DNA of 64,000 nucleotides from VAZQ01 sp045811525 (GTDB taxonomy: Bacteria > Pseudomonadota > Alphaproteobacteria > Rhizobiales > Xanthobacteraceae): positions 1 through 64,000 of the forward strand of contig JBJMTV010000010.1 in the NCBI GenBank assembly GCA_045811525.1, in the 5' to 3' direction. This document shows positions 49,844 through 59,454 of the stretch, one piece after another (position 1 is the first letter of the stretch; every line of letters begins with the position of its first letter). The notes under the pieces are model-generated. The model saw nothing but the letters and a program-made list of their open reading frames with translations, was not told the DNA's origin and did no database searches. Position numbers and translations under genes: made by a program.

Positions 49844-52276
49844 ATGGCGATGATGGAACGCGCTTTTGACTCCCTTGGCTTCCTGCCGGACGCCATACGC
49901 GACGCGCTGCGTCGGCGCCTGCGCGAGCTCGGCGGGCTCGCACTGATCAGCGTCGCCGTGCTCGGGCTCCTCGCGCTGGCGACATGGTCGGTACAGGACC
50001 GCTCGCTGAGCCATGCCACCACCGCGCCGATCCGCAACGTCCTCGGCCTACCCGGAGCGATTGCCGCCGATCTCATGATGCAGCTGATCGGCCTCGCGAG
50101 CCTCGCCCTGGTTCTACCGATTGCGATCTGGGGCTGGCGGCTTTTAAGTCACCGCGCGCTCAGTCGCGAGCGGCTGCGCCTTGCGTTCTGGGCCTTTGGC
50201 ATTCTGCTTGTCGCGGTAGCTGCCGCATGCGTGCCGCGCACGGCCTCATGGCCACTCCCGGCAGGCTTGGGCGGCGTCACGGGTGACTGGCTGCTGCGCT
50301 TACCCTTGCTGTTTACCGCCGCGAGCGCTGCGGCAGCGTTGAAGATCGCTGTGCTGATTGGCGCCGGCAGCGGTGCCGTGATCTGTCTCGGCATTGCGTG
50401 TGGCTTCGGCTGGCAAGGCGAACGCCGCAAGCGCGCGCGAGCCCGAAGCGATGACGACGAGCGCCGCGCCTGGATCTCGCTTGGATGGATCGCGCATGCA
50501 TGGCTCAGCTTGAAAGCGCGCCTGGCGCGGCTGTTCGCAGCACGGGCATCGACCCGCGATGCCGCGCGCAGCGTGCCGCCGCCACATCTGCGCGGCGAGC
50601 CAAGCTTGGATGGCGTACGCCGCACGACGTCGCCGGCTAGCGATGAGGCGGAGGAGGAAGACGAGGAGGAAGACGAGGAAGAAGAGGACGAGCCCGCGGC
50701 GCCTGTGCAGCGCAAAGCAAAGCCCGCGCGCGCGGCTGGGCGCCGCAACGCTGGCGGCTATCTGCTGCCGCCGCTCGAGCTGCTGGCGGTGCCGAAAGGT
50801 GTTGGCCGCACCGTTCTAAGCACCGACATGCTGCAGACCAACGCGACAGCACTCGAAGGCGTGCTCGGGGATTTTGGTGTGCGCGGCGAGATCATCAATG
50901 CGCGCCCGGGTCCGGTTGTCACTCTCTATGAGCTGGAGCCGGCACCGGGCATCAAGTCCTCGCGCGTGATCGGGCTGGCGGACGATATTGCGCGCTCCAT
51001 GAGCGCGCTTTCCGCGCGCGTCGCGGTAGTGCCCGGCCGCAACGCCATCGGCATCGAGCTTCCCAATCCAACGCGCGAGAAGGTGTTCCTGCGCGAGCTT
51101 CTGGCGCACAGCGATTATGCCGACACTCAGGCCAAGCTGCCGCTCTGCCTCGGCAAGAGCATCGGTGGCGAGCCGGTGATCGTCGATCTTACCCGCATGC
51201 CGCACCTGCTGATCGCCGGCACCACCGGCTCGGGCAAATCGGTCGCGATCAACACCATGATTTTGAGCCTCGTTTACCGGCTGCATCCCGAGCAGTGCCG
51301 GCTGATCATGGTCGATCCGAAGATGCTCGAGCTTTCCGTCTATGATGGGATCCCGCATCTGCTGACGCCGGTTGTGACCGATCCGAAAAAAGCGGTTGTG
51401 GCCCTGAAATGGGCCGTGCGCGAAATGGAGGAGCGCTACAAGAAAATGTCCAAGGTCGGTGTGCGCAACATCGACGGTTACAACGCGCGGGTGGTCGAGG
51501 CCAAAGCGAAAGGCGAGAAGCTCACGCGGACGGTGCACACGGGTTACGACAAGGAATCGGGCGAGGCGATCTACGAGAGCGAGGAGCTGGACGTCGAGCC
51601 GCTGCCGTTCATTGTGGTCATCGTCGACGAGATGGCCGATCTCATGATGGTTGCCGGCAAGGACATCGAGGGCGCCGTGCAGCGCCTCGCGCAAATGGCG
51701 AGGGCCGCCGGGCTGCACGTCGTGCTGGCGACGCAACGCCCTTCGGTCGACGTCATTACCGGCACGATCAAAGCGAATTTCCCGACCCGCATCTCGTTTC
51801 AGGTCACCTCCAAGATCGACAGCCGCACCATTCTGGGGGAGCAAGGCGCCGAGCAACTCTTGGGCCAGGGCGACATGCTCTACATGGCGGGCGGCGGGCG
51901 CATCAGCCGCGTGCACGGACCATTCGTCTCCGACGAGGAGGTGGAGAAGGTCGTTCGCCACCTCAAAGCGCAGGGCTCGCCGCAATACCTCGAGGCGGTC
52001 ACTGCCGCCGAGGAGGAGGATGAGGACGGCAATCCGGTATTCGATGCGACCGCCATGGGCGAAAGCGATGGGACCGACCTTTACCAGCAGGCCGTGCAGG
52101 TCGTGCTGCGCGACCGCAAGGCCTCGACCAGCTACATCCAGCGCCGCTTGCAGATCGGCTACAACCGTGCGGCATCCCTGATGGAACGTATGGAAAAAGA
52201 AGGGGTGGTCGGGCAGGCCAATCACGCGGGCAAGCGCGAGATCCTCATGGGCGAGGAAGAGGTCGAGCGCTACTAG
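49844..52276 (+). CDS. ftsK: DNA translocase FtsK
   Basis: An 810-residue translocase coupling chromosome dimer resolution to division. An N-terminal membrane domain with about four segments (residues 25-190) is followed by an acidic, Pro/Ala linker (about 265-310, with DEAEEEDEEEDEEEEDE) and a C-terminal motor: LIAGTTGSGKSVAINTM (Walker A, about residue 460), VDEMADLMM (Walker B) and gamma winged helix RAASLMERMEKEGVVG. ATG at 49844 fits the membrane N-terminus. Follows the aminotransferase gene closely. Confidence 0.96.
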   Translation: MAMMERAFDSLGFLPDAIRDALRRRLRELGGLALISVAVLGLLALATWSVQDRSLSHATTAPIRNVLGLPGAIAADLMMQLIGLASLALVLPIAIWGWRLLSHRALSRERLRLAFWAFGILLVAVAAACVPRTASWPLPAGLGGVTGDWLLRLPLLFTAASAAAALKIAVLIGAGSGAVICLGIACGFGWQGERRKRARARSDDDERRAWISLGWIAHAWLSLKARLARLFAARASTRDAARSVPPPHLRGEPSLDGVRRTTSPASDEAEEEDEEEDEEEEDEPAAPVQRKAKPARAAGRRNAGGYLLPPLELLAVPKGVGRTVLSTDMLQTNATALEGVLGDFGVRGEIINARPGPVVTLYELEPAPGIKSSRVIGLADDIARSMSALSARVAVVPGRNAIGIELPNPTREKVFLRELLAHSDYADTQAKLPLCLGKSIGGEPVIVDLTRMPHLLIAGTTGSGKSVAINTMILSLVYRLHPEQCRLIMVDPKMLELSVYDGIPHLLTPVVTDPKKAVVALKWAVREMEERYKKMSKVGVRNIDGYNARVVEAKAKGEKLTRTVHTGYDKESGEAIYESEELDVEPLPFIVVIVDEMADLMMVAGKDIEGAVQRLAQMARAAGLHVVLATQRPSVDVITGTIKANFPTRISFQVTSKIDSRTILGEQGAEQLLGQGDMLYMAGGGRISRVHGPFVSDEEVEKVVRHLKAQGSPQYLEAVTAAEEEDEDGNPVFDATAMGESDGTDLYQQAVQVVLRDRKASTSYIQRRLQIGYNRAASLMERMEKEGVVGQANHAGKREILMGEEEVERY

Positions 52277-52391
52277 GGGCGCTCCCCCGTTGCGCCAACT
52301 TTGCCCCACACGCAGATTGTGGCCGGGCAGTCGTGTTGTCGCCACATCATAGCGTTAGCGGAATGACCGGGTGAGACACGGAGAGGGGATT

Positions 52392-53174
52392 ATGGCTGTC
52401 ACGCGCCCGGCACTGTGGGTGGGGGCATTCTTGTTGGGGGCGTGCGCGCTCGGGTCAACCGGTGGCGCTGAGACCGTGCCACTGCCGACTCCGGCGCCCC
52501 ATCCGAAGGAAGGCGGCGCCCCGGCGCGGTCGGCGCCCTCGGCTCAGTCGGAAGGCGGACTTATTTCCGGCATTCGATCCCTGTTCAACCTGGACAAACA
52601 GGAAGCGTCTCCGCCCGCCACGGCCGGTAATCTCACGCCCGCGCAACGCGCCCAGGTCGACAAGGTCAGCAACTATTTGAGCAGTGTCCAGCAACTGGTC
52701 GGGCACTTCGTCCAAGTGGGGCCCGACGGCGGACGGGTGAAAGGCGATTTTTACATCCAGAAGCCCGGCAAGGTGCGTTTCGAATACGACCCGCCGAGCC
52801 CGATTGAAATCGTGGCTGACGGCCAATCCGTAGTGGTGCGCAACAGCAAGCTTGCCACCCAGGATCTCTACCCGTTGTCGCAAACTCCGCTGCGGTTTCT
52901 CCTCGCTGAACGCATCGATCTGGTGCGCGATACCAACGTCATCGGCGTGCGCTCAGACGACACCTATGTGACGATCATCATCGAGGAGCGGCAGGCGGTC
53001 ATCGGCACGAGTCGCCTCATGGTCATGGTCGGCGCCAAGGACTATCAGCTCAAGCAATGGACCGTCACCGACCCGCAGGGCTATGACACGACGGTGGCCG
53101 TTTCCCACCTCGACGTCAGCAAGCGGCCCGATCCCAGCATGTTCCGGATCGATTATACCCGCTACGCACAGTAG
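52392..53174 (+). CDS. lolA: Outer-membrane lipoprotein carrier LolA-like protein
   Basis: A 260-residue periplasmic carrier. The N-terminal signal is MAVTRPALWVGAFLLGACAL (possibly a lipobox LGAC), followed by a Pro/Ala-rich region and the LolA fold from about residue 80: VDKVSNYLSSVQQLVGHFVQ, VKGDFYIQKPGKVRFEYDPP and KQWTVTDPQGYDTTVAVSHL. It should ferry lipoproteins from LolCDE to the outer membrane. The ~50-residue linker before the fold is longer than in E. coli. ftsK-lolA-xth order is typical in this group. Confidence 0.92.
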   Translation: MAVTRPALWVGAFLLGACALGSTGGAETVPLPTPAPHPKEGGAPARSAPSAQSEGGLISGIRSLFNLDKQEASPPATAGNLTPAQRAQVDKVSNYLSSVQQLVGHFVQVGPDGGRVKGDFYIQKPGKVRFEYDPPSPIEIVADGQSVVVRNSKLATQDLYPLSQTPLRFLLAERIDLVRDTNVIGVRSDDTYVTIIIEERQAVIGTSRLMVMVGAKDYQLKQWTVTDPQGYDTTVAVSHLDVSKRPDPSMFRIDYTRYAQ

Positions 53175-53236
53175 CGCTGGACTGTTCTCCTCTCGTCGTT
53201 GACTTCGAGCCGCCGAGCCGCGATGAGTGATTCGGC

Positions 53237-54055
53237 ATGCGGCTGACAGTCACGACCTGGAATATCAATTCGGTGCGGCTGCGGATCGACAGCGTCGCGC
53301 GGCTCATTAAGGCGCTGCGACCTGACGTTCTGTGCTTGCAAGAGACAAAGTGCCCGGACGATCGATTTCCGCGCAAGCGCTTCAAACGGCTCGGCTACGA
53401 GCACATCGCGTTGAATGGGCAGAAGGGCTACCACGGCGTCGTGGTGCTTTCACGCTTCCCTTTCGACAGCTTCAACGTGAAGACATTCTGCGGCAAATCC
53501 GACTGCCGCCACGTCTCCGCCGTGCTTGGCGAACGCGCAGGGTTGCGCGATCCCATTACGCTGCACAACTTCTATGTGCCTGCGGGCGGCGACACTCCCG
53601 ACCCCTCCGTCAATGTCAAGTTCGCGCACAAGCTCGCCTTCCTCGACGAGATGGCGGCAGCGCCTGAGCTGCGCTGCCAAACCGGCGGGCGAATGATCCT
53701 CGTCGGCGATCTCAACGTGGCACCGCTCGAGCATGACGTTTGGAGTCACAAGCAGATGCTGCGCGTCGTCTCGCATACGCCCACTGAATGCGAGAAGCTC
53801 GGCGCCGTGCAAAAAGGAGGCGGCTGGGTTGACGCGATGCGCCTGCACGTGCCGGAGCCGGTGAAGCTTTACACCTGGTGGAGCTACCGCTCACCCGATT
53901 GGCGCGCCGCCGACAAGGGGCGCCGCCTCGACCACATCTGGGTCGCCCCTGCGCTCGCCGACCGCGTCGCCAATCTCAAGGTCTCGCGTAATTCACGCGC
54001 CTGGACACGACCCTCGGATCATGTGCCGGTGACCGCCGTGCTCGATGTGTCGTGA
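53237..54055 (+). CDS. xth: Exodeoxyribonuclease III
   Basis: A 272-residue AP endonuclease and 3'-5' exonuclease of the EEP family. Key residues are in TTWNINSVRLR, LCLQETKCPDDRFP (metal Glu), NFYVPAGGDTPDPSVN, LVGDLNVAPLEHDVW (Asp/Asn) and the catalytic RPSDHVPVTAVLD His. It repairs abasic sites. ATG at 53237 gives the usual N-terminus. Confidence 0.95.
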   Translation: MRLTVTTWNINSVRLRIDSVARLIKALRPDVLCLQETKCPDDRFPRKRFKRLGYEHIALNGQKGYHGVVVLSRFPFDSFNVKTFCGKSDCRHVSAVLGERAGLRDPITLHNFYVPAGGDTPDPSVNVKFAHKLAFLDEMAAAPELRCQTGGRMILVGDLNVAPLEHDVWSHKQMLRVVSHTPTECEKLGAVQKGGGWVDAMRLHVPEPVKLYTWWSYRSPDWRAADKGRRLDHIWVAPALADRVANLKVSRNSRAWTRPSDHVPVTAVLDVS

Positions 54056-54082
54056 TCCCGTGAGAATGACGCATCACGCCAG

Positions 54083-54544
54083 CTATTTCGGATCGTGCGC
54101 CTCGAGCCTCGAACGCAGATTGACGATCTCGCCTGTCGATTGCTCGAGGCGTGCGGCGACGATCGCGCGCAGGCGTTCCGCTGTCTCCGGAAAACTGTCC
54201 AGCATCTTGATGAACAGGGGCCGTGGGATACGCAGCACGGTTGAGGGCTCGAGCGCGGTCGCGGTCGCCGGACGACGCGTCTCCGTGAACAGCGCCACCT
54301 CTCCCAGTAGGGTGCCCGGGCCGACGGTAAACGCACCGCCATCGTCCCGGCCTTCGGCCAACGCAAATCGGCCCTCCTGAACAACGAAGCCGCCATCTGC
54401 CTCTTCGCCGGCGTGGAACAAGACCTCGCCGCTGTGGATGTAGCGGGTCTCGGCACCGATCGCGAGAATGCGCAGCGCCTGTCGCCCCAACGGGCTGAGT
54501 GTCGGCACCCGTTCGAAGAAGCTGATGTCGTCCTCAATGCTCAT
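54083..54544 (-). CDS. Cyclic nucleotide-binding domain protein
   Basis: A 153-residue protein that is almost entirely one cNMP-binding domain: LILAIGAETRYIHSGEVLFH is the entry and FALAEGRDDGGAFTVGPGTL, LGEVALFTETRRPATATALE is the phosphate-binding cassette with the GE-ALF-RRPATA motif. There is no DNA-binding helix-turn-helix, so it is not a classical Crp. In rhizobia a gene like this (called cAMP-dependent protein kinase regulatory subunit-like) is adjacent to otpR. Follows the response-regulator gene by 8 bp. Confidence 0.87.
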   Translation of the reverse strand: MSIEDDISFFERVPTLSPLGRQALRILAIGAETRYIHSGEVLFHAGEEADGGFVVQEGRFALAEGRDDGGAFTVGPGTLLGEVALFTETRRPATATALEPSTVLRIPRPLFIKMLDSFPETAERLRAIVAARLEQSTGEIVNLRSRLEAHDPK

Positions 54545-54552
54545 GCGAGGAC

Positions 54553-55239
54553 TCAGGGCACCAGCTTGTAGCCACCAGCCTCAGTGACCAGGATTGAGGG
54601 GGTGGCTGCGTCCTTCTCCACTTTTTGGCGCAGCCGATAGATATGCGTTTCCAACGTGTGTGTGGTCACTCCCGAATTATACCCCCACACCTCCTGCAGC
54701 AGCGTCTCGCGTGACACCGGCCGCTGGCCCGCGCGGTAGAGATAGCGCAGGATCGCCGTCTCCTTCTCGGTCAGGCGAACCTTGCTGCCTTTCGGATTGA
54801 GCAGGATCTTGGATCCGGGCCGGAAGGTATAAGGTCCGATGCTGAAAACCGCATCCTCGCTCGCCTCATGCTGGCGTAGCTGCGCGCGGATGCGCGCCAA
54901 CAGCACCGCAAAGCGAAACGGCTTCGCCACATAATCATTCGCCCCGGATTCCAGCCCGAGGATGGTGTCGGAATCGGTATTGTGGCCGGTGAGCATGATG
55001 ATCGGGGCCTTGAAGCCGTTCTTGCGCAGGATGCGGACGGCTTCACGGCCGTCCACATCGGGAAGACCGACATCCATGATCACGAGGTCGATCTGGCCTG
55101 CCTTGGCGGCCTGCACTCCTTTGGCCCCGTTATCGACGGCAGTGGACTCGAACTCCTCGTGCAGCGCCAGTTGCTCGACCAGAGCGTCGCGCAGCTCGGC
55201 ATCATCATCGACGATGAGGATCTTTCGGGTCGTGGTCAT
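54553..55239 (-). CDS. OmpR-type response regulator (CenR/OtpR-like)
   Basis: A 228-residue two-component regulator. The receiver domain MTTTRKILIVDDDAELRDAL has the acid pocket and phospho-Asp in LVIMDVGLPDVDG and Lys in FRFAVL-preceding YVAKPFR. The winged-helix output domain ends with THTLETHIYRLRQKVEK. The N-terminus and the cNMP-binding neighbour match the envelope regulator called CenR in Caulobacter and OtpR in Brucella, though no sensor kinase is nearby. ATG at 55239; the longer frame adds a leader. Confidence 0.85.
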   Translation of the reverse strand: MTTTRKILIVDDDAELRDALVEQLALHEEFESTAVDNGAKGVQAAKAGQIDLVIMDVGLPDVDGREAVRILRKNGFKAPIIMLTGHNTDSDTILGLESGANDYVAKPFRFAVLLARIRAQLRQHEASEDAVFSIGPYTFRPGSKILLNPKGSKVRLTEKETAILRYLYRAGQRPVSRETLLQEVWGYNSGVTTHTLETHIYRLRQKVEKDAATPSILVTEAGGYKLVP

Positions 55240-55350
55240 TCCGTCCGACTCCAACCGGCACAGCCGCCGACCAGTGGCGAAGTAGAACATTCGGCACTAA
55301 AAGAGCAAGTATGGACTGCTATTTCGCCCTCCGGACCTCATTGGATCGCG

Positions 55351-55884
55351 ATGCGCCGCCGGTCGCTGTCTTGGCTGCAGGTTAGGACCCGCCCAGGCAG
55401 CCGCACACACGGCATTCTACTGGCGGGCGCACGCGCAATCCCTGTGCTGCTCGGCCGCAGCGGCATTCGCGCCAACAAACTCGAAGGCGACGGCGCGACG
55501 CCGCGCGGCACCTTTCGCCTAGTCCGCGCCTGGTGGCGGGCGGACCGGCACCCTCGGCCAGAGACCCAGCTGCCGGTGCGGCGTATCACTGCCGACCTCG
55601 CTTGGTGTGAAAATACCGGCAGCGCCAAGTACAACCGGCCGTTCCGACGCTCAGCCAGTGAACCTGGCGACCGGCTCTGGCGCGAGGACCCCCTCTATGA
55701 CTTTTTTATCCAGCTCGACCACAACACGCGGCCGCGTGTTGGAAATCGTGGCAGCGCCGTGTTCATCCACTTGGCCCGCTCGAGCGGCGCGCCGACAGCC
55801 GGGTGCATTGCACTCGGCGGCCGTGACCTGCAGCGTTTGCTCCAGGTGCTGGGTCCGCACACCCGCATACGCATCTCCGGGTAG
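55351..55884 (+). CDS. L,D-transpeptidase (YkuD-like) family protein
   Basis: A 177-residue protein of the short L,D-transpeptidase type. The catalytic motif is HLARSSGAPTAGCIAL with the conserved His, Thr-x-Gly and the nucleophilic Cys. Upstream GILLAGARAIPVLLGRSGIR and GDGATPRGTFRLV are the matching beta strands. No signal peptide is seen from ATG at 55351, as in many such COG3786-type proteins. It may crosslink peptidoglycan or attach lipoproteins; the actual substrate is unknown. Confidence 0.85.
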   Translation: MRRRSLSWLQVRTRPGSRTHGILLAGARAIPVLLGRSGIRANKLEGDGATPRGTFRLVRAWWRADRHPRPETQLPVRRITADLAWCENTGSAKYNRPFRRSASEPGDRLWREDPLYDFFIQLDHNTRPRVGNRGSAVFIHLARSSGAPTAGCIALGGRDLQRLLQVLGPHTRIRISG

Positions 55885-55905
55885 CGCCGGAGCGTGAATG
55901 GCCGA

Positions 55906-56625
55906 TCAGCGATCCCGGCGGAAGGGAGGCCGTGTGCCAAAGATCGCGGTGCCCACGCGCACGTGCGTGGCCCCAAGCTCGATCGCGAGCGGAAAGTCCG
56001 CACTCATGCCCATAGAGAGCAGCGCAAGCCCATTCCGCGCCGCGATTTTCGCGGTGAGCGCAAAATGCGGCGCAGGCGGATCGTCAAGGGGTGGAATGCA
56101 CATCAGGCCCGCCACCTGGAGCTCGTAGCGCTCCCGGCACTCGCGCAGGAACCCGTCAGCTGCTTTAGGTAACACCCCGGCCTTTTGCGGCTCGGCTCCG
56201 GTGTTGATCTCGACGAGCAGCGTAGGATGACGACCCTGCTTGGAAATTTCCTTGGCCAGCGCCTCGCACAGGCTTGGCCGATCAACCGAATGGATCGCAT
56301 CGAACAGCGCGACGGCTTCCTTGACCTTGTTCGACTGCAGCGGCCCGACCAGGTGCAACTCGATCCCGGAGTGCCGCTCCTTGAGCGCCGGCCACTTGGC
56401 CTTCGCATCTTGCACACGGTTTTCGCCGAAAACCCGCTGGCCCGCATTGATCACCGGCTCGATGGCCTCGACACCGAACGTCTTCGAGATCGCAACCAGT
56501 GTGACCGCCGCTGCATCGCGCCGCGCGTCGTGGCATGCTGTCGTGATCGTTTCACGCACAGCGGCGAGCCGGCGTTCGGCAGTGTCGAGCAAAGGGGAAA
56601 CGGCGGACACGAGGGCGCCTCGCAT
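55906..56625 (-). CDS. YggS-family PLP homeostasis protein
   Basis: A 239-residue pyridoxal-phosphate-binding protein (PLPHP/YggS). The PLP lysine is in VAISKTFGVE, and GENRVQDAKAKWPAL, HLVGPLQSNKVKEAV and GMSADFPLAIELGATHVRVG are family signatures. It binds PLP without a known catalytic reaction and keeps PLP and amino acid pools balanced. Divergent from leuS. Confidence 0.93.
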   Translation of the reverse strand: MRGALVSAVSPLLDTAERRLAAVRETITTACHDARRDAAAVTLVAISKTFGVEAIEPVINAGQRVFGENRVQDAKAKWPALKERHSGIELHLVGPLQSNKVKEAVALFDAIHSVDRPSLCEALAKEISKQGRHPTLLVEINTGAEPQKAGVLPKAADGFLRECRERYELQVAGLMCIPPLDDPPAPHFALTAKIAARNGLALLSMGMSADFPLAIELGATHVRVGTAIFGTRPPFRRDR

Positions 56626-56826
56626 TTCGGACGAAGATGACCGGCGCTGAGACGCTTAGCGCCCTTTGTCGCGCGGTCAAGGCACAGCGCGCGTCAACGC
56701 CATGGCTTGTCCTCAGCGCAGGCGCCCGTCGCTGTCGAGCCGCGGCCGACCCTGCAATTGACCGAATTGTTCCTTCATGATCCTACAGGACAGGCCACGC
56801 GGTTTGATCCTCGAACCTGAGCTCGC

Positions 56827-59454
56827 ATGACCACTGAACGATACAACGCCCGTGAGGCGGAGCCCCGCTGGCAAAAAGCGTGGGAGGAGCGCGGCATCTT
56901 CGCGACCCGCAACGATGACCCGCGCGACCCCTATTACGTGCTCGAGATGTTTCCGTATCCGTCGGGCCGCATCCATATGGGCCACGTGCGCAACTACACG
57001 ATGGGTGACGTGGTCGCGCGCTACAAGCGCGCCAAAGGTTTCAATGTGCTGCATCCGATGGGCTGGGACGCCTTCGGCATGCCCGCCGAGAATGCCGCGA
57101 TCGAGCGCAAGATTCATCCCAAAGCCTGGACCTATCAGAACATCGCGGCCATGAAGGCGCAGCTGCAATCCATGGGGCTTTCGCTCGATTGGGCGCGCGA
57201 GCTGGCGACCTGCGATCCTTCCTATTACCGCCACCAGCAAAAGATGTTTCTCGATTTTCTCGGCGCCGGACTGGTCGAGCGCAAGCTCGGCCGTGTGAAT
57301 TGGGATCCCGTCGATCAGACCGTGCTCGCCAACGAGCAAGTCATCGATGGCCGCGGCTGGCGCTCCGGCGCGCTGGTCGAGCAGCGCGAGATGATGCAGT
57401 GGTACTTCGCCATAACGAAGTACTCGGAAGAGCTGCTGCAGGCGCTCGACAAGCTCGAACGCTGGCCCGAAAAAGTGCGCCTCATGCAGCGCAATTGGAT
57501 CGGTCGCTCCGAGGGGCTGCTGGTCCGTTTCGCACTTGATGCCGCGACGACACCGGCCGGTGAGTCCGCACTGGAGGTTTTCACCACCCGTCCCGACACG
57601 CTCTTCGGCGCGAGGTTCATGGCGGTCTCGCCAGACCACCCGTTGGCGGCAGCCGCGGCGGCCACGAACCCTGCGCTCGCGCAATTCATCGCCGAGTGCA
57701 AGCGACATGGCACGGCACAGGAAATCATCGAGACGGCAGAAAAAGAGGGGTTCGACACCGGCATCAAGGCCTTTCATCCCTTCGATGCAAATTGGAAGCT
57801 GCCGGTCTACGTCGCCAATTTCATCCTGATGGACTACGGCACCGGAGCCATTTTCGGATGTCCGGCGCACGATCAGCGCGACCTCGAGTTCGCCAACAAG
57901 TACCGGCTCGGCAACACGCCGGTCGTGTGTCCTCCCAATGCGGATCCCGCGACATTCGTGATCACCGACACCGCTTATGATGGCGACGGGCGCATGATCA
58001 ATTCGCGTTTCCTCGACGGGCTGAGCGTCGAGGAGGCGAAGGCCGAGGTTGCCCGCCGGCTCGAGGCGGAGGAGCGTGGCGGCAAGCCGGTAGGGAAGCG
58101 TCAGATCAATTATCGCCTGCGCGACTGGGGCATCTCACGCCAGCGCTATTGGGGCTGTCCCATTCCCATCATCCATTGCCCGAGCTGTGGCGTCGTCCCG
58201 GTGCCGGAGAACGAGCTGCCGGTGGAGCTGCCGGACGATGTGGACTTTGATCGCCCGGGCAACCCGCTCGAGCGGCATCCCACTTGGAAGCATGTCAGCT
58301 GCTTCAGGTGCGGCGAGCCCGCCACGCGTGAGACCGACACGATGGACACGTTCGTGGATTCGTCTTGGTACTTCGCACGTTTCACCGATCCATGGATCGA
58401 GACTGCCCCCACCAATCGCGCTGTCATCGATCGCATGATGCCCGTCGACCAGTATATCGGCGGCATTGAGCACGCGATTCTGCATCTGCTCTACAGCCGC
58501 TTCTTCACGCGCGCGATGCACGCCACCGGTCACAGCGCCCTGGATGAGCCGTTCGCCGGGCTGTTCACGCAGGGCATGGTCGTGCACGAGACCTACCAGC
58601 GCACAAATGGCGAGTGGGTGATGCCCGCCGAGGTGAGGATCGAGAGCATCGGGAGCGAGCGGCGCGCCACGCTCATGACAAGCGGCGAGCCAGTGACCAT
58701 CGGCGCGATCGAGAAGATGTCGAAGTCGAGGCGCAACACTGTCGACCCCGACGATATCATCGGCAGCTCCGGCGCCGATACCGCGCGCTGGTTCATGCTG
58801 TCGGATTCCCCGCCCGAGCGCGACGTGATCTGGACCGAGGAGGGCGTACAGGGGGCTTGGCGCTTTGTGCAGCGGCTTTGGCGCCTGGTGCAGGAGACCG
58901 CTGCCATAGCTGGACCCGCCGACGCGCCACGCCCGACCAGCTTTGGACAGGAGGCCCTGACCTTGCGCAAGGCGGCGCACCGCGCCCTTGCGCGTGTCTC
59001 GGAAGATATCGAGCGGCTGCGATTCAACGTTTGCGTCGCCCACATCTACGAATTTACCAACGCGTTCCAAACGTCTCTCGGAAGCGTCGAGGCTGAGCCA
59101 CTGGCCGACTACCGCTGGGCCGCGCGCGAGGCGATCGAAATCCTCGTTCGCCTTTTCCACCCCATGATGCCGCACCTGGCGGAGGAGTGCTGGGCGGCGC
59201 TGGGCTACCGCGGCTTGGTCGCGGCGCAGCCCTGGCCCGAGCTCGAGAGGGAGCTCCTGGTCGAGGAGACGATCACACTTCCGGTCCAAATCAATGGCAA
59301 GAAGCGCGCGGAGGTGACGGTCGCCCGCGATGCGACGGTCGCTGCGACGGAGGCCGCCGTCCTGGCACTCGATCCGGTCAAACGAATTCTGGGGGGAAAG
59401 GCCCCTAAAAAGGTCATCGTCGTGCCGCAGAGGATTGTGAATGTGGTGGCATAA
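56827..59454 (+). CDS. leuS: Leucyl-tRNA synthetase
   Basis: An 875-residue class I synthetase. The HIGH region PYPSGRIHMGHVRNYTMGD is near residue 45, the CP1 editing domain includes TTRPDTLFGARFM, and the KMSKS motif is EKMSKSRRNTVD (about residue 630). A C-terminal anticodon-binding and leucine-specific domain follows. It overlaps lptE by 14 bp, so leuS-lptE-holA read as one transcript toward parB. Confidence 0.97.
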   Translation: MTTERYNAREAEPRWQKAWEERGIFATRNDDPRDPYYVLEMFPYPSGRIHMGHVRNYTMGDVVARYKRAKGFNVLHPMGWDAFGMPAENAAIERKIHPKAWTYQNIAAMKAQLQSMGLSLDWARELATCDPSYYRHQQKMFLDFLGAGLVERKLGRVNWDPVDQTVLANEQVIDGRGWRSGALVEQREMMQWYFAITKYSEELLQALDKLERWPEKVRLMQRNWIGRSEGLLVRFALDAATTPAGESALEVFTTRPDTLFGARFMAVSPDHPLAAAAAATNPALAQFIAECKRHGTAQEIIETAEKEGFDTGIKAFHPFDANWKLPVYVANFILMDYGTGAIFGCPAHDQRDLEFANKYRLGNTPVVCPPNADPATFVITDTAYDGDGRMINSRFLDGLSVEEAKAEVARRLEAEERGGKPVGKRQINYRLRDWGISRQRYWGCPIPIIHCPSCGVVPVPENELPVELPDDVDFDRPGNPLERHPTWKHVSCFRCGEPATRETDTMDTFVDSSWYFARFTDPWIETAPTNRAVIDRMMPVDQYIGGIEHAILHLLYSRFFTRAMHATGHSALDEPFAGLFTQGMVVHETYQRTNGEWVMPAEVRIESIGSERRATLMTSGEPVTIGAIEKMSKSRRNTVDPDDIIGSSGADTARWFMLSDSPPERDVIWTEEGVQGAWRFVQRLWRLVQETAAIAGPADAPRPTSFGQEALTLRKAAHRALARVSEDIERLRFNVCVAHIYEFTNAFQTSLGSVEAEPLADYRWAAREAIEILVRLFHPMMPHLAEECWAALGYRGLVAAQPWPELERELLVEETITLPVQINGKKRAEVTVARDATVAATEAAVLALDPVKRILGGKAPKKVIVVPQRIVNVVA

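Noticed and set aside
50816..52345. 509-residue open frame antisense to ftsK
   Set aside because: It covers the FtsK motor and its translation has the composition of a shadow frame; no recognisable domain.
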